Part shown: piece by piece, positions 1 to 6,617 of the stretch
Layout of the letters: each line of letters begins with the position of its first letter
How positions within the stretch are numbered: the first letter of the stretch is position 1
NCBI GenBank assembly: GCA_013360985.1
Contig: JABWAM010000118.1
Location: 1-7,478, forward strand
From: Verrucomicrobiia bacterium
GTDB lineage: Bacteria > Verrucomicrobiota > Verrucomicrobiia > JABWAM01
DNA: 7,478 nt
Reading direction: 5' to 3'
Notes under the pieces: model-generated
Databases searched by the model: none
Told to the model about the DNA's origin: nothing
What the model saw: the letters and a program-made list of their open reading frames with translations, nothing else
Made by a program: the position numbers and the translations under genes

Positions 1-19
1 TCCACAAGAGGGATGCGAC

Positions 20-117
20 GGCTCGGCCGGCGGCCTCGCCCTCCCTTTCCACCGTTCATGCTTGGGAAAAATCCGCTCGGTCGCGAAGCGAGGGAGGGCG
101 AGGCCGCCGGCCGAGCC
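20..117. repeat. Perfect 27-bp inverted repeat (long hairpin)
   Basis: The arms at 20-46 and 91-117 are exact reverse complements and very GC-rich (GGCTCGGCCGGCGGCC... against ...GGCCGCCGGCCGAGCC). They enclose a 44-nt loop at 47-90. As RNA this would form a very stable stem. It lies about 95 nt beyond the stop codon of the minus-strand transporter gene, so it could end or protect that transcript or one entering from the left. No U-tract follows either arm, so a classical intrinsic terminator is not supported. A dispersed palindromic (REP-like) element is another possibility, but only one copy is present here. The repeat itself is certain; its function is inference. Confidence 0.8.
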
Positions 118-211
118 ACGGAAGCTGCTTAAGTCCAGAATGTTGCGAGGGCGTCGCATGTTCCTCGGCCGAGGATGGACTCCCCCCATGCCTTACGCGG
201 GGATTTGGGAT

Positions 212-1948
212 TCATCCACGCGTGTGGACGACTCCGCGATCCGAAGCGTGCGGACGGGGAGTTGGCCTTCCGAAACGCACGGTCCTCGCGCGAAAAAGGA
301 GACGCCGACGACCGGTCTGATCCGACGGAGCGTCGATCTGAACCGCGATCCTCGCGACATCAGAATTTCCCAGCAAGCGCCCAAGGCGACGCTCCCAAGC
401 GGAGGGCTCTCCGTCCACGGCGGCGCCGGTTTCCCTCCAGACGAGAACCGCTTCTCCTTCGCGGAGGGCGACGCCCGCTTCGCGCAAGGCGCGCGGAGCG
501 CACGGAAGGGCGCGCGCGCTCTTGGCGAAGAGACGAATCCAGGGGCGGTCGTAAAGCCGTCGCGCCATGATCGGACGCAGGGGGTGGTCGGTCGCCGCCA
601 GGATGAGGAGGCCGTCCGCGAACGTCGAACGCTCGGCCACAAGAAGCGCGCCTTTCGCGGCGGAGAGGTGTTCCCCTCCCTCGACGCGGAGGCGGACGAG
701 CGAATGCGTGTAGCCCCAGAGAAGCATGCGGAGGAACGCGTCGGGCAGGAGAACGCTCAGGAGGAGGAGGACAGCGAGCGTCATCCCCGCGCCGGCGAGG
801 AAGACCTGGCTCGTGGTGAGATCGGCGGCGCGCAACAGCCAGAAAACGCCTGACGCGAGCGCGATGCCGACAAAAGAAAGGAGGTTTGCCGCAGCGAGGA
901 CGGCGCCCCGCTCCTTCCGGTCGGGGCGATGCTGCATGATCGCGCAGATGGGCACGATGAAAAAGCCGCCAAAGAAGCCGAGGAGGGTCAGGAGGAGGAG
1001 CGCCGCGCGGTAGCCGAGGATGGGAACGCCGAGCGCCCCGCTGAAGATGGTCATCCCGATCGCGCCGAGCGGGACAAGGCCATATTCAATTTTTCCGCCG
1101 GAGAGACATCCCGCGGCGAAACTTCCAAGGCCGATGCCGACCGCGAGCGCGGCCTGGAGACAGCTCGTCCGAAACTCGTCGACGCGAAGGGTGTCGGCGC
1201 CGAAGAGGATCGCGTTTTGGAGGATCAGCGCGCCGAGATAGAAAAAGTAGGTGTTGCCCAGGACGGCCAGCCAAAGGATGCGGTCGCGCCGAATGCGGCC
1301 GATCTGAGAGAAAAGGTCGCCGAGGAAATTGGCGCGGAAGGCCTTGCCGGGGTTCGCCGCGGGCACGCGCGTGATCGCGAGGGCGGCGGCCAGGCCGATC
1401 CCCGCGAAGGCCAAGAGCAGGAGCGCCGCATGTTCATATCGCCCCTTGAACTGCTGGTAGAGGAGGCCGCCCGCGGCGCCGCCGAGGATGATTGCGAGAA
1501 ACGTGCCGAGTTCGAGAATTCCGTTTCCCCAGGAAAGGCGATGCTCGGGCAGGAGTTCGGGCAGCAGTCCGTACTTCGACGGGCCGAAAAAGGCGCTGTG
1601 GACCCCCATCAGCGCGACGGCGGCGAACGCCATCGGGAGATGTTCGTGACGAAGCCCGAACCAGGCGAAGGCCATGATCCCGAGCTCGAAGATTTTGACG
1701 CCGAGGCTCACGGCGCGTTTGCTCAAGCGGTCCGCCAGCCAGCCGCCCGCCATGGAGAAAAAGATGAACGGAAGTGAGAAGAGGAGGCCGACCAGCGGCA
1801 CGACGCGCTCGCGTTCGGCGTGCGTCGCGGCGAGCGCCAGGCCGAGGAAGGTGACGAGCGCCTTGAGGGCGTTGTCGGAAAACGCTCCCTGAAACTGCGT
1901 GACGATCAGGGCCCAAAATCCACGGGTCGAACCTTCGCGGGAAGTCAT
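212..1948 (-). CDS. LplT-like MFS transporter fused to a degenerate PlsC-type acyltransferase domain
   Basis: The protein has 578 residues. Residues 10-405 contain about 11-12 hydrophobic segments and read as an MFS permease of the lysophospholipid transporter (LplT/Aas) type. Supporting motifs are GWLADRLSKR (69-78) and FFGPSKYGLLPELLPE (120-135). Residues 414-578 resemble a glycerophosphate acyltransferase (PlsC) domain fused behind the permease, as in Aas-like proteins. In that family the permease brings lysophospholipid across the inner membrane and the acyltransferase re-acylates it. Here the catalytic HX4D motif reads R440-STFA-D445, so the essential His is replaced. The usual FPEG substrate motif reads WRETG (504-508). 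The acyl-ACP synthetase module of full-length Aas is absent. Transport is therefore plausible, whereas acyl transfer by the canonical mechanism is doubtful. The ATG start has no clear Shine-Dalgarno, but MTSREGSTRGFWALIVTQF leads directly into the first membrane helix as expected. The gene is divergent from the next one. The family call is firm; the substrate is inferred. Confidence 0.85.
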   Translation of the reverse strand: MTSREGSTRGFWALIVTQFQGAFSDNALKALVTFLGLALAATHAERERVVPLVGLLFSLPFIFFSMAGGWLADRLSKRAVSLGVKIFELGIMAFAWFGLRHEHLPMAFAAVALMGVHSAFFGPSKYGLLPELLPEHRLSWGNGILELGTFLAIILGGAAGGLLYQQFKGRYEHAALLLLAFAGIGLAAALAITRVPAANPGKAFRANFLGDLFSQIGRIRRDRILWLAVLGNTYFFYLGALILQNAILFGADTLRVDEFRTSCLQAALAVGIGLGSFAAGCLSGGKIEYGLVPLGAIGMTIFSGALGVPILGYRAALLLLTLLGFFGGFFIVPICAIMQHRPDRKERGAVLAAANLLSFVGIALASGVFWLLRAADLTTSQVFLAGAGMTLAVLLLLSVLLPDAFLRMLLWGYTHSLVRLRVEGGEHLSAAKGALLVAERSTFADGLLILAATDHPLRPIMARRLYDRPWIRLFAKSARALPCAPRALREAGVALREGEAVLVWRETGAAVDGEPSAWERRLGRLLGNSDVARIAVQIDAPSDQTGRRRLLFRARTVRFGRPTPRPHASDRGVVHTRG

Positions 1949-2085
1949 TCGGCGCGCGAGCGTAGCGGGGAACGGCCGTCGGCTAAAGGCCGAAGAATCT
2001 GGATTCGCGCCGCCGTTTCCGCGCTTGGCGCCACGCGTGGAGTCCGCGGAAAGACACGATTTGATCCTTCGCTCCGATTCGAGGT

Positions 2086-2114
2086 TTGAGCATGGCGAAA
2101 CGCGCCGCTATCCT
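2086..2114 (+). promoter_or_regulatory. Candidate sigma-70-type promoter
   Basis: TTGAGC (2086-2091) and TATCCT (2109-2114) are separated by exactly 17 nt, and each matches 4 of 6 consensus bases. They lie in the 266-base divergent intergenic region 1949-2214 and would give a 5' leader of about 90-95 nt for the isomerase-like gene at 2215. The same intergenic region holds a perfect 10-bp palindrome CCACGCGTGG (2031-2040) and a GAATC-TG-GATTC dyad (1995-2006). Either could be an operator, but nothing shows use. No convincing promoter was found for the opposing transporter gene. Confidence 0.3.
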
Positions 2115-2214
2115 CCGGGCTCAATGAGGCGCATGGCATGAATCCGTTTGCGCGACGATTCCGCTCCGTCGAGATGGGCGCGGCCGCCGGCATTCGCGCG
2201 CGGGAGATCCCTCG

Positions 2215-3051
2215 ATGAAATGGCGTCTCTTCGCGATGGATACGCACTTCGACCGCGCGTTCGGCGCGTACACGTTCGATGCGCGCTGTGAGATGCTCTG
2301 CGAACTCGGCTATGACGCCACCTATCTGAGTCTCCTCAACGAGCCCGCGTGGGCCGAACTCCCTCTCCTCGCCGAAGCCCGTCAGCGCCACGGGCTCGAG
2401 ATCGCCGGCGTCTGGTTCTCGCTCGATCTCGCGGGCGGAGAGGATCACCCGGGCAACCTCCGGTCGATCCAGGCGATTGAGACGACGCCAGGGCCGCTGC
2501 GGTACGAAGTGGCCCTGCGATCGAGCGACGCCGCGCTCGCCCGCTCCGATCGCGCGGGCGACTCCGCCGCGACGCGCTGGATCGCGCGTCTGCTCCGCGC
2601 CGCGGAGCGCGCCGAAGGGTCGGTGGCGCTCTATCCGCACGTCAACTTCTGGATGGAACGCATCGAAGACGCGCTGCGCCTGGCGCGCGTCCTGGAGCAT
2701 CCGCGTCTCGGCGTCGTTTTCTGCGGATTCCACTGGTATGCCGTGGACGGCAAAGACTTGCGGGCGCGTCTGCGCGACGCCGCTCCCTGGCTCCGTTCGG
2801 TGAACCTCTGCGGCACGCGGCGTCTGCCGGACGCCAAGGTCCCCGCCACGATCGAGCCGCTCGACGGCGGCACGCTCGATCACTTCGCCCTTCTCGGGAT
2901 GCTCCGCGAAATCAACTATTCGGAGATGATCGGGTTTCAAGGCTACGGCATGGGCGGTGATCCCTACGCGAATCTGCGCCGATCCATCCAGGCATTCCGC
3001 GAGATGGAGGCGCGCCTCGATCGGCATCCCGCATGGACGCGTCGCCCTTGA
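2215..3051 (+). CDS. Sugar phosphate isomerase/epimerase-like TIM-barrel protein
   Basis: The protein has 278 residues, a normal size for the xylose-isomerase-like TIM-barrel (AP endonuclease 2/COG1082) family. The best family marks are YPHVNFWMERIEDALRLA (140-157), HPRLGVVFCGFHWYAVDG (162-179), and the C-terminal GFQGYGMGGDPYANLRRS (240-257). The last closely follows the G-x-QGYG-GGD-Y-NLRRS ending seen in one subgroup. Members act on sugars or sugar-like polyols in the cytoplasm, but specificities vary widely and no substrate can be assigned. The usual acidic metal ligands of the barrel are not obvious: the expected positions read Tyr140, Cys170 and Gln242, while His142 and His173 remain. 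There is no signal peptide. The start is supported by GGGAG at 2202-2206, 8 nt before the ATG. The stop is 40 nt before purD, so the two are probably co-transcribed. The fold is fairly sure; enzyme activity is not. Confidence 0.78.
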   Translation: MKWRLFAMDTHFDRAFGAYTFDARCEMLCELGYDATYLSLLNEPAWAELPLLAEARQRHGLEIAGVWFSLDLAGGEDHPGNLRSIQAIETTPGPLRYEVALRSSDAALARSDRAGDSAATRWIARLLRAAERAEGSVALYPHVNFWMERIEDALRLARVLEHPRLGVVFCGFHWYAVDGKDLRARLRDAAPWLRSVNLCGTRRLPDAKVPATIEPLDGGTLDHFALLGMLREINYSEMIGFQGYGMGGDPYANLRRSIQAFREMEARLDRHPAWTRRP

Positions 3052-3091
3052 GGATTGAAACGCTTTGGCGCTTCTGATAGCGCTGGCGCGC

Positions 3092-4363
3092 ATGAACGTC
3101 CTCGTTGTCGGCGGCGGCGGCCGCGAGCATGCCCTCGTCGAAACGCTCGCCCAAAGTCCCCAGGCTCAAAAAGTCTTCTGGAGCCCGGGCAATCCCGCCG
3201 CGCCGTGCGGCCCGAAGATCGAGAAATGCGCTGTGGCCGCCGACGATCTCGGCGGGCTCGCGACGCTCGCCGAATCCCGCGCGGTGGATCTCACCGTCGT
3301 CGGCCCCGAGGCCCCGCTCGTTGCCGGTCTCGCCGACGTCTTTCGCGCGAAAGGCCTCCGGGTCTTTGGTCCCGGCCGCGACGGCGCCCGCCTCGAGGGG
3401 AGCAAGGTCTTCTCGAAACGGTTCTTCCTCAAGCACGGCATCCCCACAGGGCGCGCCGAAGGGTTTTCCGATTTTGACCAGGCCTTCGCCTTCGCGAAGC
3501 GGCATCCGAAGCCTCTCGTGGTGAAGGCCGACGGTCTCGCCGCCGGGAAGGGCGTGATCCTCTGCCGCGACCACGCCGAAGCGGGGCGTGCGCTCAATCA
3601 GATCCTGCGCGAAAAGGCCTTCGGCGACGCCGGACGCGAAGTCCTCATCGAGGAGAGGCTCACCGGGCCCGAGGTCAGCGTGATGGCGATCACCGACGGC
3701 AAGGACTTCCGCCTCCTCGCGAGCGCGCAGGACCACAAGCGCGTCTTCGACGGCGACGAAGGTCCGAACACGGGCGGGATGGGCGCCTATTCTCCCGCCG
3801 CGATTTTCACCGCCGCGCTCGAACAACGGGTGCGCGCGGAAATTTTCGAGCGAACGCTCGCCGGGCTGCAGGCCGAGCGGATTCCGTTTTGCGGCGTTCT
3901 CTATGCCGGGCTCATGCTCACGCCCGACGGTCCGAAGATCCTCGAGTACAACTGCCGCTTTGGCGACCCCGAGACGCAGGTCGTGCTTCCCCGGCTGAAG
4001 AGCGATCTCGCCGAGGTCCTCCTCGCCGCCTGCGAAGGACGACTCGCGGAAACCGCGCTCGAATGGACCGGCGAAGCCGCCGCGTGCGTCGTCCTCGCCG
4101 CGGGCGGATATCCCGGCGTGTTTCGCAAGGGCGACCCGATCTCGGGCCTCACCGCCGCCGCCGCGAAGCCCGGCGCGCGCGTCTTTCACGCCGGCACCGC
4201 GCTCCACGAAGGGCAGGTCGTGACGAACGGCGGACGCGTTCTCGGGATCACCGCGCTCGGGCCGACGCTTCGCGGGGCCGTGGACCGCGCGTACGCCGCC
4301 GCCGATGCGATCGCGTTCGACGGCAAACATTGCCGCCGCGACATCGCCGCCCGGGCGCTATGA
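3092..4363 (+). CDS. purD: Phosphoribosylamine-glycine ligase (GAR synthetase)
   Basis: This enzyme joins glycine to 5-phosphoribosylamine with ATP, an early step of de novo purine synthesis in the cytoplasm. The 423-residue product has the normal family length. It opens with MNVLVVGGGGREHAL, the nucleotide-fold start typical of PurD, and then shows GPEAPL (71-76). The ATP-grasp signatures follow: KADGLAAGKGV (145-155) and QDHKRVFDGDEGPNTGGMG (213-231). The PurD signature RFGDPETQ is at 289-296, and GGYP at 338-341 marks the C-terminal domain. All expected motifs are intact. The start was set at ATG 3092 because family members begin with this segment. A TTG at 3065 would add nine residues (MALLIALAR) and has a better-placed GAGGA (3050-3054), so it remains an alternative. 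The gene follows the isomerase-like gene by 40 nt and overlaps the convergent hydrolase by 6 nt at its stop. Confidence 0.97.
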   Translation: MNVLVVGGGGREHALVETLAQSPQAQKVFWSPGNPAAPCGPKIEKCAVAADDLGGLATLAESRAVDLTVVGPEAPLVAGLADVFRAKGLRVFGPGRDGARLEGSKVFSKRFFLKHGIPTGRAEGFSDFDQAFAFAKRHPKPLVVKADGLAAGKGVILCRDHAEAGRALNQILREKAFGDAGREVLIEERLTGPEVSVMAITDGKDFRLLASAQDHKRVFDGDEGPNTGGMGAYSPAAIFTAALEQRVRAEIFERTLAGLQAERIPFCGVLYAGLMLTPDGPKILEYNCRFGDPETQVVLPRLKSDLAEVLLAACEGRLAETALEWTGEAAACVVLAAGGYPGVFRKGDPISGLTAAAAKPGARVFHAGTALHEGQVVTNGGRVLGITALGPTLRGAVDRAYAAADAIAFDGKHCRRDIAARAL

Positions 4364-4918
4364 CTTCACGAGGGCGGACGCCGATTTGAAGAGCGGGTGC
4401 GTCGCGTCGCGAAGGATCTCGAAGATCAGCGACTCGCTCGTGGACACGATCGCGCCGGCGCGCGCCAGGCGATCGAGGGCGGCGTTGCGATCGGCGGCGC
4501 GGCGGGAACTGACCGCGTCCGCGGGGAGAAACACCTCGAATCCTTCGGCGAGCAGATCGAGCGCCGTCTGCTGCACGCAGACGTGCGCCTCGATCCCGCA
4601 GAGCACCCATTGGCGGCGCCCCGAATCGCGGAACGGTTGAAGCAGCGCGGGCGTTCCCGCCGAAGAAAACCGCGTCTTCGCCAGCGTCCACGCGGCGTCG
4701 CCGCCGAGCGCCTCGCGAATTTCCGTTACGGTGGCGCCCAACCCCTTCGGATATTGTTCGGTGACGCCGATCGGCGCGCGCAGCAGACGAAAGAAACGGA
4801 TGAGGCGATCGACGCGCGCGAGGAGGTTCGCCCACTCGAAGATCACGGGGGCAAACCGCTCCTGCACGTCCACAACGAGCAGGCCCGCCGCCGATTCTTC
4901 GAGGCGAGGCGCGTTCAC
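4358..4918 (-). CDS. Isochorismatase-family cysteine hydrolase
   Basis: The protein has 186 residues and belongs to the isochorismatase/nicotinamidase-like alpha/beta hydrolase superfamily, which hydrolyses amides or related bonds through a cysteine nucleophile. The catalytic triad is visible: Asp17 in LLVVDVQERF, Lys81 in AKTRFS, and Cys114 in GIEAHVCVQQTALDLL. EAHVCV, with its non-proline cis-peptide region before the Cys, is typical. GVTEQYPKGLG (51-61) is also common in the YcaC-like hydrolase branch. The true substrate cannot be read from the sequence, so isochorismatase activity itself should not be assumed. There is no signal peptide and no strong Shine-Dalgarno. It lies 60 nt downstream of the P-II gene on the same strand and probably ends that transcript. 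Its stop codon lies inside the end of purD. Confidence 0.88.
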   Translation of the reverse strand: MNAPRLEESAAGLLVVDVQERFAPVIFEWANLLARVDRLIRFFRLLRAPIGVTEQYPKGLGATVTEIREALGGDAAWTLAKTRFSSAGTPALLQPFRDSGRRQWVLCGIEAHVCVQQTALDLLAEGFEVFLPADAVSSRRAADRNAALDRLARAGAIVSTSESLIFEILRDATHPLFKSASALVKS

Positions 4919-4978
4919 TTGCGGCCCGGGGTGGATGGTTGGCGGGTTTGCGGAACGCGGCGAACTCTTTTCCGCACG

Positions 4979-5317
4979 TCAAACCGCGCGTTCATTCTTT
5001 TCGTCGGTGCGGATGCGGACCGCCTCTTCGACGGGCAGGATGAACACCTTGCCGTCGCCGATCTTGCCCGTGCGCGCGGCCTGGATGATCGCGTCCACCG
5101 CTTTCTCGACCAGATCGCCGATGACCACGGTCTCCAGCTTGATCTTTGGGAGAAAGTCCACGGCGTACTCGCTGCCCCGGTAAATTTCGGTGTGCCCCTT
5201 CTGGCGCCCGAAGCCCTTGACCTCGGTGACGGTCATCCCTTCGACGCCGATCTCGGACAACGCCTGTTTGACCTCCTCGAGCTTGAAAGGCTTGATGATC
5301 GCCTCGATCTTCTTCAT
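4979..5317 (-). CDS. glnB: Nitrogen regulatory protein P-II
   Basis: This is a small trimeric cytoplasmic signal protein that binds ATP/ADP and 2-oxoglutarate and adjusts nitrogen-assimilation targets. The 112 residues from MKKIEAIIKPFKLEEVKQAL match the standard family length. YRGSEY (46-51) is the T-loop signature, with the uridylylation tyrosine at 51. TGKIGDGKVF and PVEEAVRIRT form the C-terminal nucleotide-binding signature. All key parts are intact. An in-frame ATG at 5374 would add a 19-residue, proline- and basic-rich leader, but P-II proteins normally start at the chosen Met. No amtB ammonium transporter is adjacent, so glnB is preferred over glnK, though the sequence alone does not separate them. 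The gene is 61 nt downstream of the Dabb gene and 60 nt upstream of the hydrolase on the same strand. Confidence 0.95.
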   Translation of the reverse strand: MKKIEAIIKPFKLEEVKQALSEIGVEGMTVTEVKGFGRQKGHTEIYRGSEYAVDFLPKIKLETVVIGDLVEKAVDAIIQAARTGKIGDGKVFILPVEEAVRIRTDEKNERAV

Positions 5318-5378
5318 CCGCGCGGCGTCACGCGGCGCCGGCGAACCGCCCTTGGCTTTTCGGGGGGGAGGCATCGGC

Positions 5379-5681
5379 TTATTCGAAGTCGTAAACGAGG
5401 AGGCGTTCGACGAATGGACGGATGCACTCCTCCGAAAACTTCTGATGGACGGGATGCGCCGCGTACGCGCCGAGTTCCGCGCGTCCGTCGAAGGCCATCG
5501 CGAGCGCCACGGAATAGGACTTGTCCACCACGGGGCGATCCGATGGGATAGGCGTGCCGCAATGGAGATGCTTCACGCCGGGGATGCCCCGGAGTTCGGT
5601 GTCCGCGCGCGCGCGAAACCGCGCGACGGCCTCGGCGGGAACGTCCTTGCGAAACCAGATCATGACCACATGCATCAACAT
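5379..5681 (-). CDS. Dabb-domain (stress-responsive alpha/beta barrel) protein
   Basis: The 100-residue protein is a single dimeric alpha/beta-barrel (Dabb) domain. Diagnostic pieces are MLMHVVMIWF at the N-terminus, IPGVKHLHCGTP (33-44), a VDKSYSVALAMAFD strand (52-65), AYAAHPVHQKF (72-82), and the LLVYDFE ending. Family members range from plant stress proteins to small bacterial enzymes, and most bacterial copies have no known function. The start at 5681 gives the usual M-x-x-HVV opening. A second ATG at 5675 gives 98 residues and abuts the opposing gene exactly. Neither start has a Shine-Dalgarno. A weak -10-like TATGCT lies at 5699-5694 on the minus strand, which would imply a very short leader. 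It probably heads the cluster with P-II and the hydrolase. Confidence 0.82.
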   Translation of the reverse strand: MLMHVVMIWFRKDVPAEAVARFRARADTELRGIPGVKHLHCGTPIPSDRPVVDKSYSVALAMAFDGRAELGAYAAHPVHQKFSEECIRPFVERLLVYDFE

Positions 5682-6617
5682 GACGAACGCAGCAGCATAG
5701 CCGCGGCCTCCCCCTGGGAAGCAAGAGAAAACCCGCGCATCAACGCCTTCCTCGCCGCCGCGGGGCTCGGCTCGCGTCGAGGCGTCGAACGCCTCATCGC
5801 CGAAGGGCGCGTGACGCTCAACGGCGCCGTCGTCCGCGACCTTGCGACGCGCGTCCATCCCGCCGCCGACCGCGTGGAGTGCGACGGACGCCCGGTCGTT
5901 CACGCGAAACGGCGTTACGCGCTCGTGAACAAACCCGCGGGATACGCCTGCACGCGAAACGATCCCCAGGCGCGGCGCACCGTGTACGATCTGCTTCCGG
6001 CCGATCTTCACACCCTCGCCCATGCGGGCCGCCTCGACGTCGAGTCCGAGGGGATGCTCCTCCTCAGCGACGACGGCGGCTGGCTCCACGCCGTCACCCA
6101 CCCGCGCCACGGCACGCGCAAAGAGTATGAAGTCGTCGTCCGCGGCATCCCGAACCGCGAGACCCTCGCGCGCGCCCTGCGCGGCGTGGAATCCCGCGGC
6201 GAAACGCTTCGTCTTGAATCTGCAACGCTCCTCGCCACGGGCGCCGGTCGCGCGACGCTCGCCGTCCGGTTGCGCGAGGGAAAGAATCGGGAGATCCGGC
6301 GAGTGTTTGGCGCGTTGCGCCACGAGGTGCTCCGCCTCGTCCGCGTGGCGATCGGCGGATTGCCGCTCGGCGCGTTGAAGCCGGGCTCCTGGCGCTGGCT
6401 CGCGCCCGAAGAGATCGCCCGCTGCCTTCAGTCGCCCTCCATCACCTCTGCCGTCAAGACTCGGGAAAACCCCCGGCCGCCGCGCGCCGCCGCGACGCGC
6501 GCGGTCCGCCGTGGATGGAATCCCCGCGAGAGCCTCCCGGAAAAGCAGTTTCGCCCGAAACCCCGAACCTTCGCGCCCGCCGCGCGCCGGAGGGTCGACT
6601 TTCGAAAGAAGGGATGA
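5670..6617 (+). CDS. RsuA/RluB-family pseudouridine synthase
   Basis: This enzyme isomerises specific uridines in rRNA to pseudouridine. The 315-residue protein has an N-terminal S4 RNA-binding domain (about 22-68; RINAFLAAAGLGSRRGVERL and the EGRVTLNG turn). The catalytic domain follows, with NKPAGYACT (87-95) and the hallmark GRLDVESEGMLLL (120-132), in which Asp123 is the catalytic residue. EGKNREIRRVF (203-213) and GGLPLGALKPGSWRWL (229-244) complete the family pattern. Residues about 260-315 form a low-complexity tail rich in Arg, Lys and Pro, like the C-terminal extensions of RluB. RluB (23S) and RsuA (16S) targets cannot be separated securely, so no symbol is given. ATG 5670 is the only good start before the S4 domain. 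Upstream in-frame starts would run further into the opposing Dabb gene. No Shine-Dalgarno is visible. Confidence 0.92.
   Translation: MHQHDERSSIAAASPWEARENPRINAFLAAAGLGSRRGVERLIAEGRVTLNGAVVRDLATRVHPAADRVECDGRPVVHAKRRYALVNKPAGYACTRNDPQARRTVYDLLPADLHTLAHAGRLDVESEGMLLLSDDGGWLHAVTHPRHGTRKEYEVVVRGIPNRETLARALRGVESRGETLRLESATLLATGAGRATLAVRLREGKNREIRRVFGALRHEVLRLVRVAIGGLPLGALKPGSWRWLAPEEIARCLQSPSITSAVKTRENPRPPRAAATRAVRRGWNPRESLPEKQFRPKPRTFAPAARRRVDFRKKG

Noticed and set aside
62..853. A 263-codon plus-strand frame at the left end
   Set aside because: It is mostly antisense to the transporter fusion and begins inside the hairpin loop. The product is an Arg/Glu-rich low-complexity string without domains.
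1945..3093. A 382-codon minus-strand frame across the intergenic region and isomerase-like gene
   Set aside because: It is antisense to a gene with clear family motifs, the product is compositionally shadow-like, and it would cover the divergent promoter region.
2912..4330. A 472-codon minus-strand frame antisense to purD
   Set aside because: It mirrors a complete, motif-rich PurD gene, and its own translation shows no family features.
5190..5669. A 160-residue N-terminal extension of the pseudouridine synthase
   Set aside because: It would lie antisense to the P-II and Dabb genes. Family members begin just before the S4 domain, as from ATG 5670.
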